From: JADJNY01 sp046349615
GTDB taxonomy: Bacteria; Planctomycetota; UBA1135; GCA-002686595
NCBI GenBank assembly: GCA_046349615.1
Contig: JAXMBZ010000008.1
Coordinates: forward strand, 1-64,000
Length of the DNA stretch: 64,000 bases
Direction of reading: 5' to 3'
Part shown: positions 9,481 to 18,182 of the stretch, in pieces
Numbering within the stretch: the first letter of the stretch is position 1
Layout: each line of letters starts with the position of its first letter
Notes under the pieces: model-generated
Told to the model about the DNA's origin: nothing
The model's database searches: none
What the model saw: the letters and a program-made list of their open reading frames with translations, nothing else
Program-made: the position numbers and the translations under genes

Positions 9481-11133
9481 ATGTTCGACTCCATGAACTC
9501 GATCGGTACTCGGCTCGCAATCGTGGTCCTGGGGCTGATCGGCTTCGTGCCGGTGGCCAGCAGGGCACAGGCGCAGTGCATGAACTATTCGTCTCAGTTT
9601 CCGTTTGCAAACGGACTGCCTGGAGGGGACGAATTCTGGGACATGGTCGTGCACGACGTCGGCAACGGTCCCGAACTCTACGTGGCTGGGGAGTTCAATG
9701 GATTCAACGCAAAACGCGTTGGCAAGTGGAACGGAACGAGTTGGAGCGGATTTGCCAATGGACCGGGACAAAGCGGCGATTGGGTCGCCGCGCTTGCGTT
9801 TTTCGACGACGGCACGGGGGAGAAGCTCTATGCTGGTGGGGAGTTCAGCCTTCAATTGCCTGGAGTCCCTGGTTGGACCTACATGAACCTCGCCTCGTGG
9901 AATGGCACGAGCTGGTCCGCAATCCCGGGGTTCGGCCCGTCACCAGGAGCTCACGTCTGGGACATGGAGGTCTTCGATGACGGAAGCGGCCCCGCGCTCT
10001 ACGTTGTAGGGGCAATCAATCAGATCAATGGCCAATACGGTATTTCACGCTATCGGCAGGGTGCTGGGTGGACGACATTTGGAAATGGCGGCGCAGACAG
10101 CATAGTCAGGACTCTCACCGTGTGGGATGACGGGAGCGGCTCGGCCCTCTACGCGGCGGGCGACTTCACACAGATCGGCGGAGTGTCGGCCGACCATATC
10201 GCGCGCTGGAATGGCACCAGCTGGGCTCCTGTAGGCACACCAGCAGACAACATCAGGACGACATCGCTCGTCGTTCACGATGACGGTACAGGACCCGCGC
10301 TCTACGCCATGAGTGTGGGGCCCAATCCCATCGTGCGCTGGAATGGCCAGTCTTGGCAGGGAGTTGGAACGTGGTCGACGGCGCCCAACAGCCTCTACAA
10401 GATGTTCAGTTGGAGCAGTGATGAGGGTCCTCTGCTGCTCGTGACGAACTACTTCACTCCACCCGTCGCCTATGCTTGGAACGGACAGTCCTGGCGACCG
10501 TTCCTGAGCGAGGTCTCGGGGAGCGTGTTCAAGTGTGCCACATACGACGACGGCCACGGCGGGGGCCCGTCTCTCTATTTCACGGGTCACTTCAATCGAG
10601 TCGCCGGCATCGAGTCCTACCGCATCGGCGCCCTGCGGACCTGCTCAGAACCCGTCGACACGATGTGCTTCGGCGACGGCACCGTCGCCACCTGTCCCTG
10701 CGGCAACACGGGCGCCCGCGGCAACGGCTGCGCGAACTCGGTGCAGCCCTCGGGTGCGCGACTCACTCCATCCGGTCTGCCGGGCAACGACACGCTCGCA
10801 CTGACCACGATGAATCAGCCCGCGAACTCCGCGACGATCGTGCTTCAGGCGACGGAAGCCGTCCAAACGCGGACACCATTCGGCGACGGGCTCCTGTGTC
10901 TTGGCGGCCAACTCGTGCGCCTCTTCACACGCACGGCGTCCAACGGCTCGATCGTCGTCCCCGGTCCTGGCGATCCGACCCTGCGTGATCGCTCGGCGCA
11001 GCGCGGCGACCCGCTCGCTCCCGGCGACGTGCGCTATTACCAGGCTTACTACCGCGACGCCGACGCCGCGTTCTGCGCCGCACCGACCGGCGGCACCGCG
11101 AACACGACGAACGGCGTGCGGGTGGTCTGGTAG
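9481..11133 (+). CDS. Secreted beta-propeller protein with conserved C-terminal sorting-like domain
   Basis: This 550-residue protein has a signal peptide (hydrophobic core LAIVVLGLIGFVPVA, cleavage near AQAQ). At about residues 50-390 it has six or seven propeller repeats of the form DDGSGPALYVAGxF ... RWNGTSWxxVG, a pattern often seen in secreted planctomycete proteins. Residues 396-550 (from 10666) are the Cys-rich C-terminal domain shared with five other proteins in this window: CPCGNTGARGNGCANS, PFGDGLLC, YYQAYYRD, ending in VRVVW. The propeller part has lower GC than the rest of the window, whereas the C-terminal domain has the local high-GC style, as if joined from two sources. It starts 40 bases after the preceding propeller gene, so the two may be cotranscribed. 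Confidence 0.85.
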   Translation: MFDSMNSIGTRLAIVVLGLIGFVPVASRAQAQCMNYSSQFPFANGLPGGDEFWDMVVHDVGNGPELYVAGEFNGFNAKRVGKWNGTSWSGFANGPGQSGDWVAALAFFDDGTGEKLYAGGEFSLQLPGVPGWTYMNLASWNGTSWSAIPGFGPSPGAHVWDMEVFDDGSGPALYVVGAINQINGQYGISRYRQGAGWTTFGNGGADSIVRTLTVWDDGSGSALYAAGDFTQIGGVSADHIARWNGTSWAPVGTPADNIRTTSLVVHDDGTGPALYAMSVGPNPIVRWNGQSWQGVGTWSTAPNSLYKMFSWSSDEGPLLLVTNYFTPPVAYAWNGQSWRPFLSEVSGSVFKCATYDDGHGGGPSLYFTGHFNRVAGIESYRIGALRTCSEPVDTMCFGDGTVATCPCGNTGARGNGCANSVQPSGARLTPSGLPGNDTLALTTMNQPANSATIVLQATEAVQTRTPFGDGLLCLGGQLVRLFTRTASNGSIVVPGPGDPTLRDRSAQRGDPLAPGDVRYYQAYYRDADAAFCAAPTGGTANTTNGVRVVW

Positions 11134-11195
11134 CGGCGCGGTTCCGGATCGCCACCGCGATCCCGGCCTCCTCGAGGCGCCCGTTCGGCGGTGCC

Positions 11196-13847
11196 CTAGT
11201 CGCGTCCCAACGCCCGGAACGCGGCCCACTCCGAGCTCTTCCAACCCTGCTCGCGCAGCTTCGCCCGCGCGCGCGCGGCGCACGTGCTCGGCGGCGCGCC
11301 TTGCGCGAGCTCTGCGTGGAAGAAGAGCGCGAAGTCGCGCGCCGCGGCGTCTTCGACGGGCCACAGCGTCACGACGAGGTCGCGCGTGCCCGTCGCGAGG
11401 AACGCGAGCGCGACGCCGTGCAGTCCCTGCGCGTCGACGAACGTCCCGCCGCCCGTTTCGCACGCCGACAAGAACACGAGCGGCATCGGCCGCGCGATCC
11501 GCGCGAGCTCGCGCGCGCAGAACGCGTCGCCGTTCGCGAGCTCGAGCCCGACCGGCGCGTACGAGCCGAGCGCGCCGCAGTCGCCGCGCACGAGGTGCGT
11601 CGCGACGTGGAGCGCGCGCCCCGACGTCGCCGCGCTCTCGAGCGCCGCGCGCGTGAACTCCGCGCCGAGCGCGAGCGTGCTCCCGCCGTGCAGCGCCGTG
11701 AGCGCGTCGAGTTCCTCGCGCGCGCCGGGCAGGAGCTCGCGCCCCGCGGAATCGAGCGGCGCGCCCGCGAGCGTCCACGCGAGCGTGCTGAAGCGCGGCG
11801 CGTCCTCCGCGCGCGGTGCGGGACCCGCGGGGAGCGAAGGGAGCGCGACGGGGACGCGCTCCGCGCCCGCGAAGAGCGGCAGCCGCTCGAGCGCGAGCCG
11901 TTCGATCGGTCCGTGCGTGAGACAGAGCACGCGCCCGCGCGCGGCGAGGAGCGCTTGGGCGACGGGTGCGGGGACGAGCTCGTCCTGCAGCGCGCTCCCG
12001 AGCGCGTCGGCGCGCGCTTCGTCGCCGCTCGTGATCGCCTCGCGCAGACGCCGCACCGCGTCCTCGACCGCGCGCCGGCCGCGCGGGATGCGCGCGCCGA
12101 GCGCGACGACGTCGAGCCCGCCGTTCGACGCGTTCGCGCTCGTGTCCACGCCGTCCTGCGCGTTCGCGCCACTCGTGCCGTTTCGTTCGCTCGTTCCACT
12201 CGTGCCGTTCGCAGGCCTCGCGCCGTCCGCGCTCGTGCGCGCGCCGATCCACACGACCGCGCTCGAGTCCGCGCCGACGACCCACGTGACGAGGCCGCCT
12301 TCGAACGCGCGCGCCCAGCTCGCGACGTCGTCCTTGCGCACGAGCGGCGCCGTGCCGTCGTCTTCGAGTCCGCGCAGGAGCTGTCCTTGTCCGCGCTCGA
12401 TCGCGACGGCGGCGTCGAGCGCGCGCTCCGTGCGCAGGCACGCTTCCGCGAAGAGCGCGACGGCGTGCAGCCCGAGGCGCTCGCCGAATGCGTTCGCATC
12501 GACGTCGCGGCCGACGACGGCGCGTTGCTCGCGTTCCTGCTCGACGTCCGCCTCGCCGACGAGCGGCGCGAGCCGTGCGAACGCCTTCGCGGGGCGGTCG
12601 AGCCGCAGCTCGCACTCCGCGGCGAGCCACGTCGCGCTCCACCGGTCCTTCGCGGGCAGACGTTCCTGCGCGAGCACCGCTTCGACCGCCGCGAGCGCGC
12701 GCTCGTGCGCGCCGCGCGAGAGCTCGATCGACGCGCGCCCGAGCGCGAGCTCCGCGAGGTCCTCGCGGTCGTCGCCGACGCTCTCGCCCGCCGCGCGCCC
12801 GGCGTCGAGCCAGGCCGCGGCCTCTTCGAGCCGGTCGTCGCGCCGCAGCGCGTTCGCGAGTCGAAGGCGCCAGTTCCAGCGCTGACGGAGCTCGTTGGGC
12901 GGGTGCTGTTCGAGCAACTCGACCGCGCGCCGCGGCTGGTCCTTCGCGAGCAGGAGGTCGGACTGCGTCCGCACGATCGACCAGTCGCCGGGCTCGCCCA
13001 CGACGCGCGCGAGCTCTTGGAGCAGCCGCGCCGCGTGCTCGAACGCGCCGCCGTCGAGCGCGAGCTCGATCTGCGCGTCGAGGAAGTGGCGCTCGAAGTC
13101 CGCGTTCTCGAGTTCGCGCGCGAGCGCGAGGCCCGTCTCGAACCGTTCGAGCGCGCGCGCCGTGCGCCCCGACGCCGCGTCCGCGCGGCCCTCGATCCAG
13201 AGCGGTTCCAGCGTCGGCGTGCGCAGCCCAGAGCGTTCGAACGCGCGGCGCGCCTCGGCCGCGTCGTCGCGCGCGGCGTCGAGCGTCTTCTCGCGCTCGT
13301 CGGGCCGCAGGGCGTCGTCGCCCGCGACCTCGGCGCGCGCGACGAGGAGGCGCGCGCGCAGCGACAACGCGCGCGCGAGCGGGACGGCGTCGGGACCGCC
13401 GCGCGCGTCGTCGACGAGCCGATCGAGCGCGTGGAGCACGTCCGCGCGCTCCACGTTCCATTCGTCGGGCGCGAGGTCCTCGTCGGCGAGCTCCGCGACG
13501 CGCTGCCAGAGCTCCGCGTGTCTGCGATCGAGCGCGAGACCCGCGGCGCGCCCGGCGACGCCGAGCGAACGGTAGTGCGCGAGCACGGCGCGCGCGTCCT
13601 CGCGACCGAGGCCCGCGAGCTCGTCGGCGAGCGCGTCGAGCTCGCGTTCCGCCTCCGCGTCGCCGCCGCGCCAGCGTTCGAGCGCGTCGCGGAACGCCTC
13701 GAGCGCGCCGGCGCGGCGCGCGGCGCTCGCGTGGACGGTGCTCGCGTTCGTTCTCGCGGGCGCGGGCGCGCGCCAGAACCCGCGGCCGAGCGCCCACGCG
13801 GCGAGCGCGGCTCCGATCACGACCGGGAGGAAGCGGAAGAAGCGCAT
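11196..13847 (-). CDS. Membrane-anchored CHAT (caspase-like) protein with TPR region
   Basis: This 883-residue protein has an N-terminal helix (FLPVVIGAALAAWALG), then about 400 residues of Ala/Glu/Arg-rich helical repeats of TPR type, and a C-terminal CHAT domain. The catalytic dyad is visible: His751 in HVATH and Cys796 in LSACETGGG. The latter is followed by QGLHGVALAFLATGTRDLV and the LWPV motif typical of CHAT proteases. A low-complexity patch rich in Asn/Gly/Thr/Ser separates the TPR and CHAT parts. The gene is last in an apparent operon with an ECF sigma factor and a zinc-finger membrane protein. CHAT proteins are clan CD peptidases, some of which act in signalling or defence; the target here is unknown. 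Confidence 0.88.
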   Translation of the reverse strand: MRFFRFLPVVIGAALAAWALGRGFWRAPAPARTNASTVHASAARRAGALEAFRDALERWRGGDAEAERELDALADELAGLGREDARAVLAHYRSLGVAGRAAGLALDRRHAELWQRVAELADEDLAPDEWNVERADVLHALDRLVDDARGGPDAVPLARALSLRARLLVARAEVAGDDALRPDEREKTLDAARDDAAEARRAFERSGLRTPTLEPLWIEGRADAASGRTARALERFETGLALARELENADFERHFLDAQIELALDGGAFEHAARLLQELARVVGEPGDWSIVRTQSDLLLAKDQPRRAVELLEQHPPNELRQRWNWRLRLANALRRDDRLEEAAAWLDAGRAAGESVGDDREDLAELALGRASIELSRGAHERALAAVEAVLAQERLPAKDRWSATWLAAECELRLDRPAKAFARLAPLVGEADVEQEREQRAVVGRDVDANAFGERLGLHAVALFAEACLRTERALDAAVAIERGQGQLLRGLEDDGTAPLVRKDDVASWARAFEGGLVTWVVGADSSAVVWIGARTSADGARPANGTSGTSERNGTSGANAQDGVDTSANASNGGLDVVALGARIPRGRRAVEDAVRRLREAITSGDEARADALGSALQDELVPAPVAQALLAARGRVLCLTHGPIERLALERLPLFAGAERVPVALPSLPAGPAPRAEDAPRFSTLAWTLAGAPLDSAGRELLPGAREELDALTALHGGSTLALGAEFTRAALESAATSGRALHVATHLVRGDCGALGSYAPVGLELANGDAFCARELARIARPMPLVFLSACETGGGTFVDAQGLHGVALAFLATGTRDLVVTLWPVEDAAARDFALFFHAELAQGAPPSTCAARARAKLREQGWKSSEWAAFRALGRD

Positions 13848-13882
13848 GGACGACCTGCGGCGCAGCGAGCGCGCGCGGCGCC

Positions 13883-15193
13883 TCAGCGGGCCGGGATGGG
13901 CGCGAGCCAGCGCTCGCGCAACTCACCCGCGGGCAGCGTGCGCGCGAGCGCGCGCGCGTCGGCCTCGAACCCGGCGCGGTCGAGGAGCTCGAGCGCGCGC
14001 AGCGTGCGTTCGGTTTCGTCCGACACGGCGCCGAGCGCGGAGAGCGACTCGGCGAGCTCACGCGCTTCGACGACGTCGAAATCGCGCGAGCCGAGATGCG
14101 TTTCGACACCGTTCACGAGCGCCCACGCGTCCCAGGTGTAGCGCCCGACCGGGATCGGGCCGTCGACCACGACGACGGGCGCGACGTCCGTGCGCTCCGC
14201 GACGCGCTCGCCGCGCGTGAACGGATCGGAGCCGGCGCGCGTCAGCTCGACTCGGTACTGCGTCGCGTCGGCGACCGGGGTCACCTCGAACGCGAGCCCG
14301 CGACCGAGCGCGGGGAAGTGCTCCGCGACGTCGGGGCTCGCGGCGAGCACGCGCCCGCGCGGCGCGACGAGGTTCTCGAGCGACCGGCCGCGCAGGAGCG
14401 GACTCGGCCGCGGACCGCGCGCGTCGGCTTCGCGCGTCGCGAGGAACGCGACGCCCGCGACGAGGAGCACGCTCGCCGCGATCGCGACGCGGCGCACGAT
14501 CCGCAGGTTGCGGCGCGCGCGCGCGGCGGCGATCGAGGGGAGCGGAGCCGACGTCTCGCCGGCGATCTCCTCGAGCGTGGGAAGAGGGCCCGGCAGGCCG
14601 CCTGGAGCAGCCTGCCGGGCCGGGTGGACATGGACCGTGGGGATCGCCTCGGTGCGCTCGCGGGCGGGAGGCTCGGGCGAGCGCTCCACGTCGAGGGGGG
14701 AGAAGTCGAGCGGAACCGGCGGCGGGGCCGCAAGGGTCGAAACGAGGCCCTGGCACGCGTCACAGGCCTGGACGTGCCTCTCGATGCGCGCTCGACGGTG
14801 CGGGTCGAGCTGGGCGAAGCCCGGGCCGCGGCCGAAGTCGTACAGGTCCTCGGAGCTCGGGCAGGGGTCCAGCGCAGGCTGGCGTCGAGAGCTCGCGAAG
14901 GCCGGCGAGGCGTCCGCGCCGGAGCGCAGACCTCCATCGCTGAGCCAACGTTCGGCGTGGCGGAGGGTTTCGAGGCGGGGGCCGTGGTGGGGGTGCGATT
15001 CGAGCGCGTTCAGGAGTTCGGGCTCGAGCTCGTCCCAGTGCGCCAGGGCTTCGAGGGACCGCTCGGGGTGGTCGAGGTCGTCGAACCCGAAGCGGGGACC
15101 TTGCGGCGCGGTCGTCATATCCAGCTTCGAATCCGAACGCGCGCCCGCGAGCGGTGCCTTCGGCTCGTGTTTTTCGAAGGATTCAGCGCTCAT
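13883..15193 (-). CDS. Zinc-finger anti-sigma-like membrane protein
   Basis: This 436-residue protein has a cytoplasmic N-terminal half ending in a zinc-binding anti-sigma-type motif (His140-x3-Cys144-x2-Cys147, in RIERHVQACDACQGLV), with another cysteine at 111. A membrane helix follows at about 237-255 (VAIAASVLLVAGVAFLAT), then an outer domain of about 180 residues with a beta-sandwich-like stretch (RGLAFEVTPVADATQYRVEL). It overlaps the ECF sigma gene by 11 bases (ATGAGCGCTGA), so the two proteins are coupled in translation and very likely bind each other. ATG 15193 is preferred because it creates that overlap; an internal ATG (residue 26) is possible. The CHAT gene follows after 35 bases. 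Confidence 0.82.
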   Translation of the reverse strand: MSAESFEKHEPKAPLAGARSDSKLDMTTAPQGPRFGFDDLDHPERSLEALAHWDELEPELLNALESHPHHGPRLETLRHAERWLSDGGLRSGADASPAFASSRRQPALDPCPSSEDLYDFGRGPGFAQLDPHRRARIERHVQACDACQGLVSTLAAPPPVPLDFSPLDVERSPEPPARERTEAIPTVHVHPARQAAPGGLPGPLPTLEEIAGETSAPLPSIAAARARRNLRIVRRVAIAASVLLVAGVAFLATREADARGPRPSPLLRGRSLENLVAPRGRVLAASPDVAEHFPALGRGLAFEVTPVADATQYRVELTRAGSDPFTRGERVAERTDVAPVVVVDGPIPVGRYTWDAWALVNGVETHLGSRDFDVVEARELAESLSALGAVSDETERTLRALELLDRAGFEADARALARTLPAGELRERWLAPIPAR

Positions 15194-15800
15194 CCGCGGC
15201 CTCCTCGAGCGCGAGCTCGTTGAGCAGCACGCGGCGCAGGCTCGTCGACGCGCGCTTCAATCGGTACTTGGTCTGCTCGAGCGAGATCGACAGCTCGTCG
15301 CTGATCTCGCCGATGGTGCGGTCGTCGACGAACCGCAGCTCGAGGAGCGCGCGTTCCTCCGCGTCGAGCGTCGCCATGCCGCGGCGGACGAGGTCGCTGA
15401 TCTCGCCCTCGGCGGCCTGGTCGCGCGGGGTCGGCGTCGGGTCGATGCGCTCGGGGAGCTTCTCGCCCACCGTCGTCAGGCGCGGGTTCCTGCGGGCGCC
15501 CTGCTTGCGCTTCAGGTCGACGCAGCGGCACCACGCGACGCGGTAGAGCCAGGTGCCGAAGGACCCCTTGGTCGAATCGAACCGGTCCTTGTCGAGGCGC
15601 TCGAGGACATAGAGCACCACCTCTTGGTAGAGGTCCTCGCGCGCCGAGTGGTCGGACTCGAAGTGCGTGATGCAGTGGTAGAAGAGCGGTCGGTACCGCT
15701 CGAGGAACACCGCGAGGACGTCCTCACGCCGCTCGCGCAACCCCTGCACCAGCTCCAGCTCGTCCACCCGGTTCCCGACCGTCCCCTCGGCTCCCTGCAC
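15183..15800 (-). CDS. ECF RNA polymerase sigma factor
   Basis: About 195-205 residues. Region 2 is clear (SAREDLYQEVVLYVLERLDK, then GSFGTWLYRVAWCRCVDLKR) and so is region 4 (LDAEERALLELRFVDDRTI, then LSISLEQTKYRLKRASTSLRR). It would direct RNA polymerase to its own operon and others, with the zinc-finger protein encoded next as the probable partner. The start is uncertain: GTG 15800 is given, and GTG 15767 is equally plausible. No ATG lies close, and the long upstream extension to 16073 is a composition artefact. Confidence 0.85.
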   Translation of the reverse strand: MQGAEGTVGNRVDELELVQGLRERREDVLAVFLERYRPLFYHCITHFESDHSAREDLYQEVVLYVLERLDKDRFDSTKGSFGTWLYRVAWCRCVDLKRKQGARRNPRLTTVGEKLPERIDPTPTPRDQAAEGEISDLVRRGMATLDAEERALLELRFVDDRTIGEISDELSISLEQTKYRLKRASTSLRRVLLNELALEEAADER

Positions 15801-16123
15801 CCCTCGGACGGGTGCCGCACCGATGCGACACCCGAGGCGTGGGGGATAGAGAATCCAGAAGCCCAATGCAAGGCGCTGGGCGGGCCGGGCCGGCGCGCAC
15901 CCCCCTTCTCGGCGCGGCGGTCGAGCCGCGGAGGCCCGTGTGCCTCGACCGTGGACGGGAGGGAGGTCGGGCCGGGACGACGCCGATCCCAGGCCGCCCG
16001 TTCCCAGGAAAGGTAGGCTTCGGGGGAGGACGGCAGACTGGGGGGAACCCCGAGGGCCTCTTCGTACGTCCAAGGTTGGGGTGGGGTAGGCCCGCCCTGT
16101 CCGCGTTTCGTCCCCCAGTGAAC
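15801..16123. other. Divergent intergenic region
   Basis: These 323 bases lie between the ECF sigma gene and the divergent protease gene. Several G-runs (GGGGGAACC near 16042-16060) occur but no confident -35/-10 pair or operator could be assigned. No gene is supported here. Confidence 0.4.
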
Positions 16124-18040
16124 ATGATGAACTCGACCCCGCTCAACTCCGTGCTCCGCCGCGCCCTGCTCGGTCTCGCCGCCGTCGCCGGTCTCCAGAC
16201 CGCCGTCCCGGCCCAGACCGTCGACCTGGCTCCGACCCCCGAGCTCGTGCCTCTCCAGTTCGCGCACGGGCCGATCACGGTCTGCTTCGCGCACGGCTCG
16301 GATCCGACCTACGTCGACCAGATGGTGAACAACGTCCAGCTGCTGAACGGGACGAGCTACTACGTCGGGTCGCGTTGGTCCGGCGCCCAGGGCTCCCCCC
16401 GGGCCCTGACCTGGAGCCTCTGCCCGGACGGCGTGAGCATCCCCGGCGGGATCGGCGAGGCGACGGCGCCGAACAACCTGTTCGCGCAGATGGACTCCAA
16501 GTTCGCGAGCTCGGGCGGTCGCGCGACGTGGATCGCCCGTATCCAGGCGTCCTTCGACCGCTGGCAGCAGCTCACCGGCCTCACCTTCACGCGCGTCACG
16601 GTCGCCGGCCAGGACTGGGACGACGGCGCGGCGTGGGGCGCCTCGGGGTCCGCGGGCGCGCGCGGCGACATCCGCATCTCGATGCACGCGATCGACGGCC
16701 TGAACGGCGTGCTCGCGTACACGGAGTTCCCGAGCGGCGGCGACATGGTCATCGACAGCGCCGAGAGCTGGGGCTCCTCGACGAACCAGCACCGGTTCTT
16801 CCGCAACACGTTCACCCACGAGCTCGGACACGCGTTCGGCATCGACCACATCTGCTCCAACAATTCGAACCAGCTGATGGAGCCGTTCCTCGACACGTCG
16901 TTCGACGGTCCGCAGCACGACGACATCCGCGCGTGCCAACGCCTGTACGGCGATCCGTTCGAGGCGGACAACACCGCAGCGACGGCGAACGACCTCGGCA
17001 CGATCGCGTCGGGCACGACGCTCTCGAACTCCTGCACCCTTCCGAACCCGCCGACGGGTTCGAACCCGGCGAGCAGCTCGATCTGCTCGATCGACGCGGA
17101 CGCGGAGCTCGACTACTGGAAGTTCACCGTGACCGCGAGCTCGAACGTCAGCGTGACGCTGACGCCGCTCGGTCTCACCTACGACAACACGCAGCAGACC
17201 GGCTCGAACCCGAACTGCACGCAGGCGAACACGTCCACGAACAGCCTGACCGCGGCGGACCTCAAGCTCGAGCTCCTCGCGTCGAACGGCACGACGGTGC
17301 TCGCGACCGCGCCGACGCAGCCCGCGGGCACGGCGGAGACGTGCTCGAACATCAGCGTCGTGGCGGGCGTCGTGTACATCCGCGTCTCCGAGGTCAACAC
17401 GCCCTCGACGACGCAGAACTACCGCCTGACGATCTCGGTGCAGAACAACTGCACCGGCGCGCCGGACTGCAACGGCAACGGCGTGCGCGACGTGTGCGAC
17501 ATCGCGTCGGGCACGAGCGTCGACAACAACGGCAACGCCGTGCCGGACGAGTGCGAGAACTTCGTCGGTCAGGCGTTCTGCGCGGGCGACCAGCAGGACA
17601 TCTTCTTCCAGCCCTGCCCGTGCGACAACGCCGGCGACATCGGTCACGGCTGCGCGAACTCGACGAACGCGGCGGGCGCGCTGCTCGCGGTCACGGGTCA
17701 GACGGATCCGGTCGACACGATCCACCTGAACGCGACGCTGATGCCGACGACGGCGAGCGCGATCTTCCTCAAGGGCGACGCGAATGCGAGCGGCGGCATC
17801 TCGTTCGGCGACGGCGTGCGCTGCGTCGACGGTTCGCTGATCCGTCTCGGCACGCTGACGAGCGTCGCGGGCGCGTGCAGCTACCCGACGGGCGCGCAGA
17901 CGGCGGTGTCGGTCCGCGGTGCGACGCCGATCGGCAGCGGGCTCGTCGCGTACTACCAGACGTACTATCGCAACGCGGCGTCGACGTTCTGCCCGCCGGA
18001 GACGTTCAACGTCACGAACGGCTTCATCATCACCTGGTGA
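16124..18040 (+). CDS. Secreted matrixin-type zinc metalloprotease with PPC domain and C-terminal sorting-like domain
   Basis: This 638-residue protein has a signal peptide (RRALLGLAAVAGLQTAVPAQ, residues 12-31). The catalytic region carries the metzincin zinc motif HELGHAFGIDH (His232, Glu233, His236, His242) and a probable Met-turn at Met252 (NQLMEPF), so it is an M10/M12-like endopeptidase. Residues of about 275-445 form a PPC-type beta-sandwich (DAELDYWKFTVTASSNVSV). A short Asp/Asn-rich calcium-loop-like stretch follows (DCNGNGVRDVCD and VDNNGNAVPDEC). Residues 485-638 are the shared domain (CPCDNAGDIGHGCANS, SFGDGVRC, YYQTYYRNAA, ending TW). ATG 16124 or the next codon starts it, without a clear ribosome-binding site. 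It probably digests extracellular protein. Confidence 0.88.
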   Translation: MMNSTPLNSVLRRALLGLAAVAGLQTAVPAQTVDLAPTPELVPLQFAHGPITVCFAHGSDPTYVDQMVNNVQLLNGTSYYVGSRWSGAQGSPRALTWSLCPDGVSIPGGIGEATAPNNLFAQMDSKFASSGGRATWIARIQASFDRWQQLTGLTFTRVTVAGQDWDDGAAWGASGSAGARGDIRISMHAIDGLNGVLAYTEFPSGGDMVIDSAESWGSSTNQHRFFRNTFTHELGHAFGIDHICSNNSNQLMEPFLDTSFDGPQHDDIRACQRLYGDPFEADNTAATANDLGTIASGTTLSNSCTLPNPPTGSNPASSSICSIDADAELDYWKFTVTASSNVSVTLTPLGLTYDNTQQTGSNPNCTQANTSTNSLTAADLKLELLASNGTTVLATAPTQPAGTAETCSNISVVAGVVYIRVSEVNTPSTTQNYRLTISVQNNCTGAPDCNGNGVRDVCDIASGTSVDNNGNAVPDECENFVGQAFCAGDQQDIFFQPCPCDNAGDIGHGCANSTNAAGALLAVTGQTDPVDTIHLNATLMPTTASAIFLKGDANASGGISFGDGVRCVDGSLIRLGTLTSVAGACSYPTGAQTAVSVRGATPIGSGLVAYYQTYYRNAASTFCPPETFNVTNGFIITW

Positions 18041-18083
18041 TCGCGAGCGGAGCACGACTCCGCGCGCGACACACGCAACGAAG

Positions 18084-18110
18084 CGAGGCGCCGGATCGAA
18101 CGGCGCCTCG
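18084..18110. terminator. Hairpin between convergent genes
   Basis: A perfect 10-bp stem (CGAGGCGCCG / CGGCGCCTCG) with a 7-base loop lies between the stops of two convergent secreted-protein genes. On the plus strand it is followed by CGGCGTTTTC, a short T-run, so it fits a terminator for the protease gene best. Confidence 0.7.
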
Positions 18111-18182
18111 CGGCGTTTTCGGCGGTGTCCTCGCGCGGCGCGGCGGCGCGGCTCGGCGTCGTGCCCGCCGCGCTCGGGGCGC

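Noticed and set aside
10645..14109. Minus-strand frame of about 1,150 codons over the CHAT gene
   Set aside because: Arg/Ala-rich with no motifs; the CHAT/TPR protein lies in another frame of the same strand.
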